Assembly: GCF_008831285.2 (NCBI RefSeq) | Contig: NC_045139.1 | Coordinates: forward strand, 9,695,204 to 9,759,203 | Reading direction: 5' to 3' | From: Nymphaea colorata | Taxonomy: Eukaryota > Streptophyta > Magnoliopsida > Nymphaeales > Nymphaeaceae | DNA: 64,000 nt | Shown here: positions 1 through 13,679 of the stretch, piece by piece | How positions within the stretch are numbered: the first letter of the stretch is position 1 | How the letters are laid out: the number at the start of each line of letters is the position of its first letter | Made by a program: the position numbers and the translations under genes | The notes under the pieces: generated by a model | Told to the model about the DNA's origin: nothing | The model's database searches: none | Seen by the model: only the letters and a program-made list of their open reading frames with translations

Positions 1-90
1 GCCGATATATTTACCAAAAGTTTGGCAAAGGAAAAATATCAAACTACAATTCACAAGTTGGGACAGATAGACATCTATGCACCAACTTGA
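1..90 (+). pseudogene. 3' end of a Ty1-copia pol (RNase H tail), element A copy 1
   Basis: The reading frame enters from outside the window and ends at TGA 88-90. It contains the ADIFTKSL motif that marks the extreme C-terminus of copia RNase H, followed by a short IDIYAPT tail. It is nearly identical to the end of the RNase H frame at 22447-22815, so it is the 3' end of a second copy of element A. A purine run at 91-99 (polypurine tract) separates the stop from the LTR. The rest of this element lies left of the window. Confidence 0.85.
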
Positions 91-99
91 GGGGGAGTT

Positions 100-445
100 T
101 GTTATCTTTTTAAGGAAGGAGGCGGAACAAGCGAAGATCTCTCTTAGTAAATTGATCAGATAGGCAACAAATTTGAATATCGAGATTAATGGGATAGATT
201 GTAATCTCAAGTTTTTCTCTATAGGATTAATGGCTATCTCGAGTTTCTCTCGATGGCTAAGTATCCCATGTCTGTTCCCTGCCTATATAAAGAAGAGCAT
301 GTAATAAAGCTTAGATGTAACACAAAGCCAAGAAGTATAATAAAGATTGTTCCTCTTTCCTCGTGGACGTAGGCACTAATGCTGAACCACGTACTCTTGT
401 GCCTCTCTCATCACTTAGTTTCTTGTCTCTGCATGTCTTTGAACA
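100..445 (+). repeat. 3' LTR of copia element A, copy 1
   Basis: The LTR starts TGTTATC and ends TTGAACA, directly after a purine-rich tract. It aligns along its length with the LTRs at 20467-20826 and 22825-28914. A TATATAA box lies at 284-290. This copy has lost about 15 bases just before the TATA region compared with 20467-20826. The flank begins ACTCC, the same target as the element at 20467-28914, so both are the same insertion, duplicated. It has no element B inside, and so serves as the empty site for that insertion. Confidence 0.88.
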
Positions 446-479
446 ACTCCATCACGTCCAACCATCTTATGGATGTGGC

Positions 480-818
480 TAAAAACAAAAGACATGAAGA
501 TGAAACCTCATCTCGAGCTACGCAGATCTGGGGAGAAGCAAATTGGAGAATATGATGAGGCAAAGAATGAAGACATCTTGGGAACCAAGAGAAACGTTTC
601 ACAAGTCAAGGAAGACGTTTTAGATTCCAAGATAAACATTTTAGATACCAAGCAATTTAGAATTAATTCCTCTATGCAAATCCTTGTGTTATGAAGAAAA
701 GCTCAAGTCGTGTAAAAGTGGGTGTGGCTGAATAGAAAATCTTTTTCTCTTCTTCGTGGATGTAGGTTCTCTTTGAACCGAACCATGTTAGTTCAAGTGT
801 TTCAATGAATTTAGTCTG
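480..818. mobile_element. About 340-bp unclassified insertion in the LINE, copy 1
   Basis: The segment is flanked by GTGGC on both sides (475-479 and 819-823) and splits a LINE reading frame on the minus strand. A second copy lies at 28949-29301 with the same GTGGC flanks. The right part resembles the U5 end of a copia LTR (a CTTCTTCGTGGATGTAGG stretch, then a pyrimidine-rich end), so a degraded solo LTR is possible. The ends do not show a clean TG...CA. Its family is unknown. Confidence 0.5.
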
Positions 819-823
819 GTGGC

Positions 824-1850
824 ATTTGGCAGTCTGGCCAGATGCCATAGTATGGAAGAACCGTGTGTTCCGATCTTCCTCGCTCAACCACCTAAGGCGA
901 GATTTTTGTCTCCAAGCACTGGCTTCTTTTGCTAACACATCTTGGATCTCAGTGTTGAGAAGATCTATCCAACGCTTTGTGCCCCAGCATCCATTTACCA
1001 GCTCATTCTGGAAGCGGTCGATAGCAGCACGCAGACCTCTCACTCTATCCCCAGGATTCCCTACAGATCTCCTCCAAGAGGCAAGCGCGTGTCTGGTCCT
1101 CTCCAACCGGTTTACAAAACCTAACATTGGGCATCCTCAAGAAGGGCTGCACCATGAATCCAACGCCAATTGCTTGCACTCCTTCAGTCTCCAGCATTTA
1201 AAGTATTGAATTAAGGAAGACAGATGAGTGAGATGTGCATCGAAACTAAATATCTGGTGCAGCACCTTCAAAGAGACATTGCGACCCCACTTCTCCCTCT
1301 ATGTTCGATTGATGAAACACCAATGCAGGCAGCACCAAATTCGTTGATCCTCATCTCGGTTGTTGGTCCATGTGAAATGCCGCTTTGGGTCTTTGAAGGC
1401 CAGGAGGCCAACAGTTTTGTCATCCTTGCCCGACATGGTATTATCGCCTATCAAGGCGCAAGGAAAGTGAAATCCAAGCACAGAGCTTCCCAGACAATCA
1501 AAAGCCTCTCTATGAGTAGAAGGCCTATTCGGCATGTAGACCCCTCCCGTGATAAACTGCTCTCCAGACGATCGGTGCATACACGAGGCCTGTCGCCTAT
1601 CCGAATCAGAGGAAATTATCAATTTCTTGAAAAAGGGTTATGGGCAAGCACTTTCTTGTGTCGACTCCGTGTTGAATCCTGTTTCACTAGATCACCCGAG
1701 CACTCACTTTCTGTCGTCCATCGCCAAAGCCTTGAACGAAAAGCCCCTGGGAAGAGCCACTATTTCCATTGCCCCTACTATTGATTGAGACAAAGAGAGA
1801 TTCCAACCCAGGTCCATATCAATTTCTGCTGGAAGCTTCGCACTAGTAGG
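824..1850 (-). pseudogene. LINE (non-LTR retrotransposon) ORF2, endonuclease and linker part
   Basis: Read on the minus strand, 1299-1622 carries endonuclease-like residues (a GDNTMSGKDDK stretch, then FTWTNNR and RIWCCL), and the part below 1127 carries the linker motif QKSRLRWLSEEDRNTRFFH typical of plant LINE ORF2 between endonuclease and reverse transcriptase. Several frameshifts separate the pieces, so it is not functional. The 5' side near 1740-1850 may be the end of ORF1 or the spacer. The 3' half of the same LINE copy would lie left of the window. The equivalent 3' half is present in the second duplicate at 18360-20466. Confidence 0.8.
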
Positions 1851-1904
1851 GAAATTTAAAGAAAACCGAGCTAATTTATTATGATAAATGCATGCAACTC
1901 AATT

Positions 1905-2240
1905 TAGAGAGAGAGAAAATGGGCCAACCATTCTTGTTATGTATCTCCTCTCCATTGGATAACTGAAGGTGAAGAAATCAGTTAAACCATCGGTGTGGGA
2001 TCTGAGGGGGCTCTGATGGAAATTGTCTCCTGATATATATATAAACTCAAGAAGGAGGTATCCTACGGTACAATCTTGGCTGTCTGTTTTGATTTGATTT
2101 CATTTTCAGCTAAGATCTAAAAAGTTAAAGGTAGACATCGACCATGACGGGTCCCTTAGGCTGGCCCAAGTCAAGTATCGGGCATTCCATTCAGCTCCAT
2201 ACATACGTACCTTTAATTTTATATATATAGTCACTTAGTT
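1905..2240. other. Sequence shared with the outer 5' flank of RING cassettes
   Basis: The stretch beginning AAATGGGCCAACCATTC matches 13408-13640 downstream of the R2 promoter, with the same order of landmarks (the AAATTGTC stretch, a TA-rich run, then ATCCTACGG). The LINE to its left therefore inserted in the flank of a RING cassette. I see no coding content. Positions 2240-2470 are AT-rich and hold nothing that I recognise. Confidence 0.6.
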
Positions 2241-2474
2241 CACTCATTGGATAGTCCAAACTATCATAAAGAGAAAAATAAATAAAAAAAAGTCACAAGC
2301 ATTTTATTATCTATTATCTGGTATTAATTCATGTCTTCTTCTCTTTTGTTTTTCCTGAATCATTCATCGTATTAGATGACACGGCCCTTATGAGTGAACT
2401 TGGTAGCTTTAGATAACTGGTCACCATTCACGTCTATATATAATATTAGAAAAAGAAACCTCAAGGGTCACGAG

Positions 2475-2743
2475 TAGGGTGGGTATTCCGTGGGGCTCGG
2501 CATGATCATTGAGCCGGCTGAGCCTGCAGGTAAGGGCATGGTCCTACTGGAAAAATCTGTGGGGTTGAGGCCACGCCAGTGCCAGGTTTAGTAAAAATAT
2601 AAATGAAATTATTAAATATATTCATTTATGAAGATATCTATATGTATATAATTACAAAATTGAAAAAAATTGTCAAGCATGTGGCCATACTCGGGTGGGG
2701 GAACCGAAAGCCCGACAAGCCCCCAGCTTGATACCCACCCTTA
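2475..2743. mobile_element. GC-ended hAT-like MITE, copy 1
   Basis: The ends are inverted repeats: it begins TAGGGTGGGTATTCC and ends GATACCCACCCTTA, with GC-rich arms and an AT-rich centre. There is no coding capacity. The same element lies at 29388-29657, so it predates the segmental duplication. No clean 8-bp target duplication remains. Confidence 0.65.
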
Positions 2744-2744
2744 C

Positions 2745-4503
2745 TATATGGGGGTGTTTCTGTAACACACATTATCATTGATAAAGACTTCAGAATTTCC
2801 TTATTCAATGGACCTTCAAGAAGAAGGAAAAAGAAAATTTAAGTTTTTGTATAGATTAAGTTTATACTGACAGTCAAACATTTATATAGGTGGCAAGTCT
2901 ATGATGGCCTCTATAGTCTCGCCATTTGGTAATATCCCCATTTATATGTCCGAGAGTTATATCCATGAATTGACTTGTACATCCCATGCAGGTGATAAAA
3001 TCACTGCTGTATACCTTAGGAATACCATATACCGGTGATTTTTTTTTACTGATACAGATTTTCTGGCTCAAAATTTTCCAAGGGAAGTGGTAAAACCACT
3101 ACAGCTTTTTTGCAAAATCTGTAGATCTGATTTTCTTGTAGTGTGGGAAAGAAAAACAAAAGAAAAGAGAATAATGTTAAAAATGGAATGATCCGATTCC
3201 ATCCAACAATTAGAGTCCAATATAAATATATTTACATATATTTAGCACCATCAAAATAAGTGTAGGGAGTTCAAGAATTTTGTGGTTCAGAACCATAAGA
3301 TAATTGTGTTCTTTTTAGTTATAAAGCACCCGATTCCATGTAAGGCCTGGTGTTTTAAAGGGCCTATATATGGGGTTCCCATCGTGTCTTGTGTTTTGTA
3401 TATAATATTTTTTTAAAGCAATCAATTGGCATCTTTTCTGTGGGGTTCTGATCGTGTCTTATGTCTTGTGTATAATATTTTTTAAATTTCCCGGCATGGC
3501 TTCATTTGTGCATTTGTGAGGAAGGAGAAAAGAACTTCATGAGAAACATCAGGTGCAGCAAAACTGCAAAACTGATTGCAAAAAATTTTGATCTGTGGCA
3601 AAAGAAAGCTATCTCCATTATTAAATGGAAACACGTGCAATATATAACCAAGAGCCTTGATGTCTTCATTTGTGAGGAAGAGAAAGGAACTGATGCAGCA
3701 GCAAAACTGAAAACTGATTGCAAAAAATTTTGATCTGGCGATCTTCACAAAACGTTTTTCTTTGTTTTTTATGGGTATTTTTGTCATTTCAACCTCCCCA
3801 AACAAGCAAAGGGTCAAACCCAACTCGTATGATGTGTGTAGTCATTTTTTGCAAAAATCAACAGACTCAATGAAATTAAAAAAGGTTGCTATGTAGAACA
3901 ATGATGTGGCAGTTTCACTCATTCCCCCACTGATGAAGCTGGATATATGCATAGGCTTGTGCACGGCAACTACCCCTGCAAATGGGTCAAGGGGATTTGC
4001 AAGGTTTGTGATGAGAATTTCCATGTATTTGATAGTCCCTTTTGTTTTCCTTTCTCTCGTTTTTTTATTTTTCTTGTATTTGATGATCCGTCTTAAAACA
4101 ATGAAAACAACTGATTTGTCTTTAAACTATAAAAACCACAAGGATATGAACATCTAAAACTAAATAATTTTGCATTCCCAAATCGCAACTCTCCTTGCCT
4201 CGTAATGATCAAATCATGAGATATAAATATGCATAAGCCACTAGAATATGAATGGCAACCAAAATCGGAACCATTTTCTGAATTTCTTGCACAAACCACT
4301 ACTCTTAACCAAGCATGTTGAACGATCATATATAAAATGTTTAGAAGAAAATGAATTTTGTCCATAAAATATAAAAAATGTAAGTTGACACGAGAAAGCA
4401 TGCTAACCTACTATCATAACACTGCAATATCATTTGGAACAAACTAACAACTATATTTAGCCAAACAACTACAAGCCAATTTGCGCAAGGCAAAAACTGG
4501 GCC
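2745..4503 (-). other. 3' flank of the R1 cassette
   Basis: This non-coding stretch lies downstream of R1 (minus strand) and is homologous, block by block, to 29660-31428 downstream of R3. Parts recur near R2 (11040-12079), R5 (53430-54744) and R6 (56560-58230). Recognisable blocks are a TATATATGGGG stretch near 3360, a CATTTGTGAGGAAGGAGAAA stretch near 3507, and a block around 4190-4320 that sits just below each coding region. No gene is seen in it. Confidence 0.65.
3503..3735. repeat. Tandem duplication of about 160 bp in the R1 3' flank
   Basis: The block TTCATTTGTGAGGAAG...GATTGCAAAAAATTTTGATCTG occurs at about 3504 and again at about 3664, imperfectly. The same two-unit arrangement is seen at about 30484 and 30645, so the tandem duplication predates the large segmental duplication. 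Confidence 0.65.
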
Positions 4504-5133
4504 TCACAGGCCAAGGTTCGCAGATAAGCGTGTTCGGCAGATTGGGCAGGATGAAGTTCCAGGGGGCAACCACTTGAAGAGACATGAACGATGGTAGGTA
4601 TGGTGGCATGTGGTGACGACAATGTCACCTGTCGAACCGAACTCATTACGGCAAATGGGACAGTCACCATCGTCAAGCCGCTCGACGAGCCGATCATAGC
4701 CATGTTCGCCACTAGGTTCACCTTCTTTCTTGTCACTTTTCTCTATCATGCAATCTACACGGATCTCCAGTAAGACAGTCCAACTAGGTGGGTTGTCCTT
4801 CCTGGCCACTACCATCCTGCTCCTAATGGTTTTAGCAACCTTAGCTTTAGCCATCTCTGCGGCCCTACGATCCATATGCAGGTCTTCATGAAGGATCCGA
4901 TAGGCCAGTTTCTCCACATCACTGGTGTTATGAATTTGCGTAGAATACGTGGTGATAGCCTTCTGCTCATAGCAGCATTGGCTCTTTGTCTCTTCACCAC
5001 CTTGCCCGATGACCTTCAATGCGTCTTCCAGGGAGGACCCTATCTTTACTAGGCACCCCATTCCTGCTGGGTAAATAACTTTGGGCGCGTTCACTCCTGC
5101 AATGAAGCCCCACACGTTGATGTCAATCTTCAT
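4504..5133 (-). CDS. RING-H2 E3 ubiquitin ligase-like protein, paralogue R1
   Basis: A single uninterrupted 209-residue frame with no intron. The C-terminus is a C3H2C3 RING with zinc ligands C158, C161, C176, H178, H181, C184, C196 and C199, Ile between the first cysteines and Trp after the sixth ligand, as needed for E2 binding. RING-H2 proteins of this type transfer ubiquitin from an E2 to a bound substrate. The first roughly 155 residues form a domain I do not recognise: alternating beta-like stretches, an SQCCYEQ motif at 51-57 and a GEHGYDRL motif just before the RING. There is no signal peptide or membrane segment, so a soluble location is expected. The start is set by homology (MKIDINVWGF compared with MEIDIKVTGF of R2 and MEIEIDVNGF of R6). 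Its closest relative is the pseudogene R3. The ligase role is inferred from the RING; the substrate is unknown. Confidence 0.82.
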   Translation of the reverse strand: MKIDINVWGFIAGVNAPKVIYPAGMGCLVKIGSSLEDALKVIGQGGEETKSQCCYEQKAITTYSTQIHNTSDVEKLAYRILHEDLHMDRRAAEMAKAKVAKTIRSRMVVARKDNPPSWTVLLEIRVDCMIEKSDKKEGEPSGEHGYDRLVERLDDGDCPICRNEFGSTGDIVVTTCHHTYHRSCLFKWLPPGTSSCPICRTRLSANLGL

Positions 5134-5198
5134 TTCTCTTTGGAAGCAAGAAAATGTTGGTAGAAGAAGTCTAAGGTGTTTTTTTTTTTCCTCTTCTA

Positions 5199-5245
5199 TT
5201 GAGGTGAGGACGTTGGGTTCCCCAGTATTGATACATATAGTCTTT
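5199..5245 (-). promoter_or_regulatory. R1 core promoter with conserved block
   Basis: On the coding strand a TATA-like CTATATGTATC (near 5230-5241) is followed by the family block GGGAACCCAACGTCCTCACC (about 5201-5221), about 70 bases before the ATG. The block recurs upstream of every family member at similar spacing. Confidence 0.55.
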
Positions 5246-5249
5246 AAGC

Positions 5250-5770
5250 CATTATGACCTAATAAAATAAGTGGAGATGCCTTTGATGTTTTAACTCATG
5301 AACTTGCCAATTTGCACGTTAGATTTAGATGAAAATAACAAATATGGATGTGTTTTAGACCAGTCATAAAAATTGTGTGTGTGTGTGTGTTTTTCTAAAA
5401 TCTGTACAAAACACAAAAAATAAGTCAGTGATTTGAAACTTCAAAAACCCACCATTTTTTGAAACAAACCAAAATGAAAAAGATATGAAACGCTTTTTTG
5501 TTTTAAGTGATTTTTCATTTACTTTAATGACAAATTGCTTGTTTTCAATTTTTTCATTTTTATTTGTTGCTTGTTTATTTAGTTTTTTTATGTTGGGATT
5601 ATTAGTTTCTTACATATTTAAATTTTTCCTAAGTTTTATGCTGTGAAATAGCTTCTGATTTGTGTACATGTTTTTTTTTTTAAGAAATCAATTTTAATCC
5701 TAAATAAATTTCCTCAGACAGCAACGAAATCCCAGTTGGGACACACACTAGACATCGATGGCCATACACG

Positions 5771-5820
<50 letters not shown>

Positions 5821-6719
5821 AGCCATTGTCCACTGATATTTTTTATGTACAGTGGCTGCGTGAGAGCAGTCCCATTCTTCTCTTATTTTGTTATTTTTTC
5901 CTCTTTGTTTGGCAAACATACTGCTATAAGAGGGACCTACAAGATTCAGGATTTTTTGTCCAATCAAAAGGTAACTGGTAATTTAAGTCCATAGTGGTGT
6001 CAATTGCATTAGGTGTGGGTTAAGACATTAAAGATTCTTTTCCCAATTTAGTAGATTTTGCTGCATACGGTGAATTGAAAAAGGAGCAGATTTTCTCTTT
6101 AGCATCAGAGTCTTCAAAGTGAATATGCACTAAAATTTGACCTCAATGAAGTGAATGTGCAATTGGTAGTAGAAATGCACCAAGTTTTGAGAGAAGTTAA
6201 TTATGCTTATACGTGCAAGTGCCGAGATAAATAAATAAAGCACCATTAATTCATTAGTTATATGTTGGTCATGTCCTGCTCATTTATTAGTAGAAGTTTC
6301 ATATTTCATGTTTTGATATTATGGAGTTTTAGGAGTTCGCAATTTTTCTCTTCATTTTACTTTTTGAATTTGGCATTACTTTTCATCAACCGATTTCACA
6401 TTGTCATATTACTTTGTTATATAACTAATTCTTCTCCGAGATGACCTCATCTAAGACCATCGGTTCAAGCAAAGATTCCACTTGAGCCAGACCTAGCTAG
6501 TAAAGTCAGGTTTGACAATGCTTAGATTTATACAATCTTACTGGATGTGACTTTGATCCATATGCCAATTGTGTTCTTACAAAGCAACCCAAGAAAGTGG
6601 ATTGTTCTGGTCATTTAGAATATATTTCGACATTTTTTTTATTTAGAAAGCATGTGACTGTATTATTCATAAAGTCAAGCAAATTAGCAGTTCTGCAAAA
6701 ATACACCAACAATTGAGTG
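5250..6719. other. R1 outer 5' flank, no gene
   Basis: AT-rich non-coding sequence, homologous to 32330-33790 upstream of R3 through a shared TGTGTGTGTG run, a pyrimidine microsatellite and a conserved GATGACCTCATCTAAGACCA stretch. Long poly-T and poly-A runs are frequent. Nothing in it looks coding. Confidence 0.6.
5773..5817. repeat. (TC)n microsatellite
   Basis: About 45 bases of uninterrupted TC dinucleotides. The homologous site in the second duplicate (about 32846-32875) is shorter and imperfect. Confidence 0.95.
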
Positions 6720-6964
6720 ATTTTATGCACCAACATCGAAGCATTGGAAGAATTGTGCATGCGAGGAATTGCTGCCATGTACCAATCCAATCATGAGATA
6801 TAATAGTAAAATCACAAGAACCTGAATCACAACCAAAACGGAAACAAGTTTCTGAATTTCGCGCGAATGATTACCTTTGTTTGAATGTTCATATGTAACC
6901 AATTTGGATCTTCTAATCATAAGAAAATAAGTTTTTTCTAAATATCAAATGTAAGTGCCATCAA
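6720..6964 (-). pseudogene. Coding-less RING cassette: 3' flank of a deleted R4 copy
   Basis: This segment matches 33800-34020, the immediate 3' flank of R4, up to the words CAAATGTAAGTGCCA. In the second duplicate the R4 coding region follows. Here the sequence jumps at about 6960 to what corresponds to 35797 in the second duplicate. About 1.77 kb holding all of R4 and its promoter is therefore missing from copy 1. Confidence 0.72.
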
Positions 6965-7693
6965 TTTGGGTCTAACCATCAATTTTTATATCTATCGGGT
7001 ACCCAGTTAGATTTCCACCAATATTTGAAACTCATAATATTTTATATTTTAATATCTCAAAAATCGATAACTTGTATTTGTTTCACTGTGGATCTCGTGG
7101 AATGAGATTCACAGGATCTTCCACCCATATATTTAAGGGCAAACACATCTTCATCTGACCTCAAATCTATGGTTTTTAATATGTAATATGGATTTAAAAT
7201 TCATGTTAATAAACTGAGGATCCTCCAACACACAACTTTTGATACAACCTCTGCTCTTAACTATCACTTGCAACATTTTAATGCTGATCTTGATTTCGTC
7301 ATGTTGCAAATCCTCCTGGCTACCCGACCATCTCTTGCAGATGCTACTCTCTCACTGGTTTAATGAGTACAAGTGACCTGTTCAAACTGGACTTGGGAGA
7401 AAAATACCAAATACAATATCACAATCTCAATATGCAAAACTACAATGATAACTCTCATGGCAGCCTCAAAGGGCATTGCGTAGCTAGTTGGGCTAGGAGT
7501 CTGTCTCTAGTCGATTCCTGTGGGAGCTCTACTTCTGTGATTTAAGGTGGTAGGACATGGCATCCAAGTTGAAGGATGCATTGTTCTATCGCTAACACCT
7601 ACGCAACTCAGTAAGAGAACAAGGGGGCCTTGGGGTCTCACTTAGGGTAGTGGATGATCGTCTCTCTCACCGAGCTCTCGTGGTGCAAATGTG
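6965..7693. other. Outer flank of the segmental duplication, copy 1
   Basis: The stretch aligns with 35797-36460 (shared landmarks are GGGTCTAACCATCAATTTT, TAATATCTCAAAAAT and GGTAGGACATG). The short open frames here are not conserved between the two copies, so I call no gene. Similarity stops at about 7693, where an LTR-like sequence begins. Confidence 0.65.
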
Positions 7694-10680
<2,987 letters not shown>

Positions 10681-12079
10681 GTGGGGTGCAAACAAGCTTG
10701 AATAGCTTTACTCGTTTACATTAACCTGCCTTTTTTTTTTTTTTACTTGCTTAACTAGTCAACTTGTTTAAACTAGTTTTATGTAGTCAAGACATGCCTT
10801 GCTTACATGAGTTGAGTTCTTGCAAATCAAACTCAACCTGTCAAACATTTCGAGTATAACTTTAAATTCGAGCTCGACTCATTTATAAACAAGTTTAACT
10901 CCAGTCATATTTTTTTGAGCCAGTACAAGTCGGCCTGAGTCATTGTGCAGCCATAATTGGGGGGCATGTTCAATTTTCAGTACTTTCATCTTTTGAGACG
11001 GACGCACGGCCGTCAGAACCTTTTTATCTACCTGATGGGGATCCATGTTGGCATTGGGTTTATGGCATTAATTGGGGCTTGTCAAAAAAGATTCCAGATT
11101 TGCATGTAACATATTTTTAAAGCCATCAATTGGCATCTTTCAAGATTTGATAAAATGCTCCTAAATAAGTTTCGTGGTGTGGCTTGATTTGTTAAGTGTT
11201 TAAACACAAGCGGAATATATAACCAAGATTCGTGATTTGTTCATTTGTGAGGAAGGAAAAAGGAACTTCGTGATAAATAATTGGCAAAGCAAAACTGCAA
11301 AACAGATTGCCAAAAAATTTGATCTGGCGATCTTAAAATTTTTCTCCTCTTTTTTTTGAAGTGCATTTCTGTCATTTCAAATGCCTCAAACGTGCACAAA
11401 TATCAAACCCGACTCCGGAGATGTGTTTAGTCATTTTTTTTAAATTCTGGAGACCCTCAATGAAATTAAAAATGGTGGCTATGTCGAACACATATCATGC
11501 GTGGGTGATTTGCAAGGTTTATGATGGGGATTTCCTTGTACATATAGTCAAGTTGAGGATCCATTTTGTTTTTCTTTGTCTTTCTTTTTTATTTTTCTTG
11601 TTTTGGCCCAATTAATTTGGACAAACTACTATTTTAGTATTAGTCTTTAAAGAATGAAAACAAATGGTTAGTCTTAAACCTATGAAACCACAAGGATATG
11701 AACATAAAAAAACTAAAATAATTATGCATTCCCAATTGCAACTATCCTTGCCTCGTAATGATCAAATCATGAGATATAAGAATAAATCACTAGAATATGA
11801 ATGGTATCGAAAATCAAAACCATTTTCTGGATTTCACATGTAAACCACAACTCTTAATCAAGCATGTCGAGCGATCATATGTAAAATGTTGGGATCTTCT
11901 AATAATAAGAAAATGAGTTTTGTTAATAAGATATCAAAAATGTAAGTTGACGGAATAAAGCACGCTAACCTACCATCAAGACGCTGCAATATCATTTGAA
12001 AACAAACTAACAATTATATTTAAACCAAGAACACCAAGCAAATTAGCACAAGGCAAAAGCAGGGACTTGCAGCGATCTG
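10681..12079 (-). other. Flank of R2: CTCGAG-type repeat fragment and R2 3' flank
   Basis: Positions 10690-10960 are a fragment of an AT-rich repeat with TTTACATTAACCTG and GAGTTGAGTTCT words, also found at 14628-14930. From about 11040 the sequence is the standard RING 3' flank (AATTGGCATCTTT, CATTTGTGAGGAAGG, and GAGATATAAGAATAAATCAC near 11772). No gene is seen. Confidence 0.6.
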
Positions 12080-12739
12080 TCAAAATTTAATTGGAAGTCC
12101 AGCGACTGAAGACAAGTCGGATCGGCAGTTTGGGCAGGTGTAACATCCATGGGAGGTGTGAGTTCCACGGGCCAACCACCTGAATAGACACAAACAATGG
12201 AAGGTATGGTGGCATGTGGTGACGACGATGCAATCGGTCGAGTTGAACTCTTCACGGCATATGGAACAGTCATCATTGCCAAGGCGCTCGAGGAGCCGAT
12301 CGCAGCCATGTTCGCCACTAGGTCCACCAGCCGCTTTGTCGCTTATCTTTATCGTGCATTCTACACGGATCTCCAAAAAGACAGTCCAAAGAGATGGGTT
12401 GTTGTTCCTGGCGTCTTCCATCTTGCTCATAATAGTTTTAGCAACCCTAGCTTTTGCCTTCTCTACAGCCACGGGATCCATATCCATGTCGTCGTGGAGG
12501 GTATTATAGGCCAGTTGCTCCACATAACTAGCATCACAAATTTGCATAGAATACCTGGTGATGATCTTTTGCTCAAAGCAGCATTGGGTCTTCAACACCT
12601 TATCATCTTCCCCGATAACCTTCAATGTATCATCTAGAACGAACCCTATCATTACTACGAACCCGCTGCCTGCTGGTTGAAGAGCTTCAGGGAGCTCCAT
12701 TTCTTGAATAAAGCCGGTCACTTTGATGTCAATCTCCAT
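12080..12739 (-). CDS. RING-H2 E3 ubiquitin ligase-like protein, paralogue R2
   Basis: An intact 219-residue frame without intron. The N-terminal domain of the family is present (start MEIDIKVTGF, then TQCCFEQ) and GEHGCDRL precedes the RING. Ligands C158, C161, C176, H178, H181, C184, C202 and C205 make a complete C3H2C3 RING. The segment between the sixth and seventh ligands is six residues longer than in the other copies and contains an extra cysteine (C199) and a histidine; the last pair reads CPNC instead of CP[IL]C. The Trp contact for the E2 is kept (LFRWL). It is probably functional as a RING fold, but the altered loop could change E2 choice. No membrane segment or signal peptide is seen. 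Its substrate is unknown. Confidence 0.82.
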   Translation of the reverse strand: MEIDIKVTGFIQEMELPEALQPAGSGFVVMIGFVLDDTLKVIGEDDKVLKTQCCFEQKIITRYSMQICDASYVEQLAYNTLHDDMDMDPVAVEKAKARVAKTIMSKMEDARNNNPSLWTVFLEIRVECTIKISDKAAGGPSGEHGCDRLLERLGNDDCSICREEFNSTDCIVVTTCHHTFHCLCLFRWLARGTHTSHGCYTCPNCRSDLSSVAGLPIKF

Positions 12740-12804
12740 CTTTCTCTTTGAAAGAAAGAAATGGGTTGGTAGAAGAAGTCTAAGGTTTCATTTTTTCCTC
12801 TTCT

Positions 12805-12855
12805 ATTGGGGTGAGGACATTGGGCTCCCATCGGCCGGGTACTTATTGTCTTAAG
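12805..12855 (-). promoter_or_regulatory. R2 core promoter block
   Basis: On the coding strand, GGGAGCCCAATGTCCTCACC lies about 70 bases before the ATG. The upstream AT element reads ACAATAAGTACC, a poorer TATA box than in R3, R5 and R6, so R2 may be expressed more weakly. That last point is inference. Confidence 0.5.
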
Positions 12856-12859
12856 CCAT

Positions 12860-13571
12860 TCTGACTAAATTAATAAGTGGAGATGCCTTCGACATTTTTA
12901 CTCATGAACTTGCCAAATTGCATGTTAGATTTAGATGAAAAGAACAAATATGGATGTGGTTTAGTCCATATCCATAAACATTGTGCTTTTTTAAAAATAT
13001 ATATATATCTATAAAACACAAAAAATAAGTTTTGATTTAAAACTTTCAAAACCCACCATTTTTAGGGAAAAAAATGAAAATGAAAAAAATTTGAAATGCT
13101 CTTTTATTTTATGTGTTTTTTCATTTATTTTAATGACAAATTGCTTGTATACAATTTTTTTCATTTTTATTTGTTGCTTATTTGTTTACTTTTTGATGTT
13201 GGTATTATTAGTTTCTTACATGTTTAAATTTTCCCTAAAATTTTTAGGCTTTGAAATAGTTTCTACTTTGGTACATTTTTTTTTTAAGAAATCAATTTTA
13301 TCTTAAATAAATTAGGTGACATATCCATCTTTGGTCCTTTCAGAGCCACTTTTTGTCAATTCAATCAGCCCAGATTGCATACTTGGGCGAACCAAACTAG
13401 TGGGCATGTCTTAAATGGGCCAACCATTCCTGTTGTGGTAAAGAAATCAGTTAAGCCATTGGCGTGGGATCTGAAGCAGGCTGTGATGGAAATTGTCTTA
13501 AATGCAAGTCACCAAATCAAGCACGTCCTTGTCAAGTGTTGGCCATTCCACTCAGCCCCATATGTACCTTT

Positions 13572-13620
<49 letters not shown>

Positions 13621-13679
13621 CAAGAGGGATGTATCCTACGGATAAAACTGCTGTACTAACTTGATTTTTTTTTCCTCCT
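12860..13679. other. R2 outer 5' flank
   Basis: Non-coding sequence shared with 17770-18359 and, in its second half, with 1905-2240. It ends in a (TA)n microsatellite at 13574-13617 and an ATCCTACGG block. Confidence 0.6.
13574..13617. repeat. (TA)n microsatellite
   Basis: About 42 bases of TA dinucleotides inside the R2 outer flank. Confidence 0.95.

Noticed and set aside
1224-1784. 186-residue plus-strand frame
   Set aside because: It is antisense to the LINE endonuclease region, which explains the open frame better.
5680-5994. Open frames across the (TC)n run on both strands
   Set aside because: They consist largely of Arg-Glu or Leu-Ser dipeptides from the microsatellite and are not conserved in the duplicate at 32708-32986.
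12197-12637. 146-residue plus-strand frame opposite R2
   Set aside because: It is the reverse-strand shadow of the R2 coding sequence; the same shadows occur opposite R1, R4, R5 and R6.
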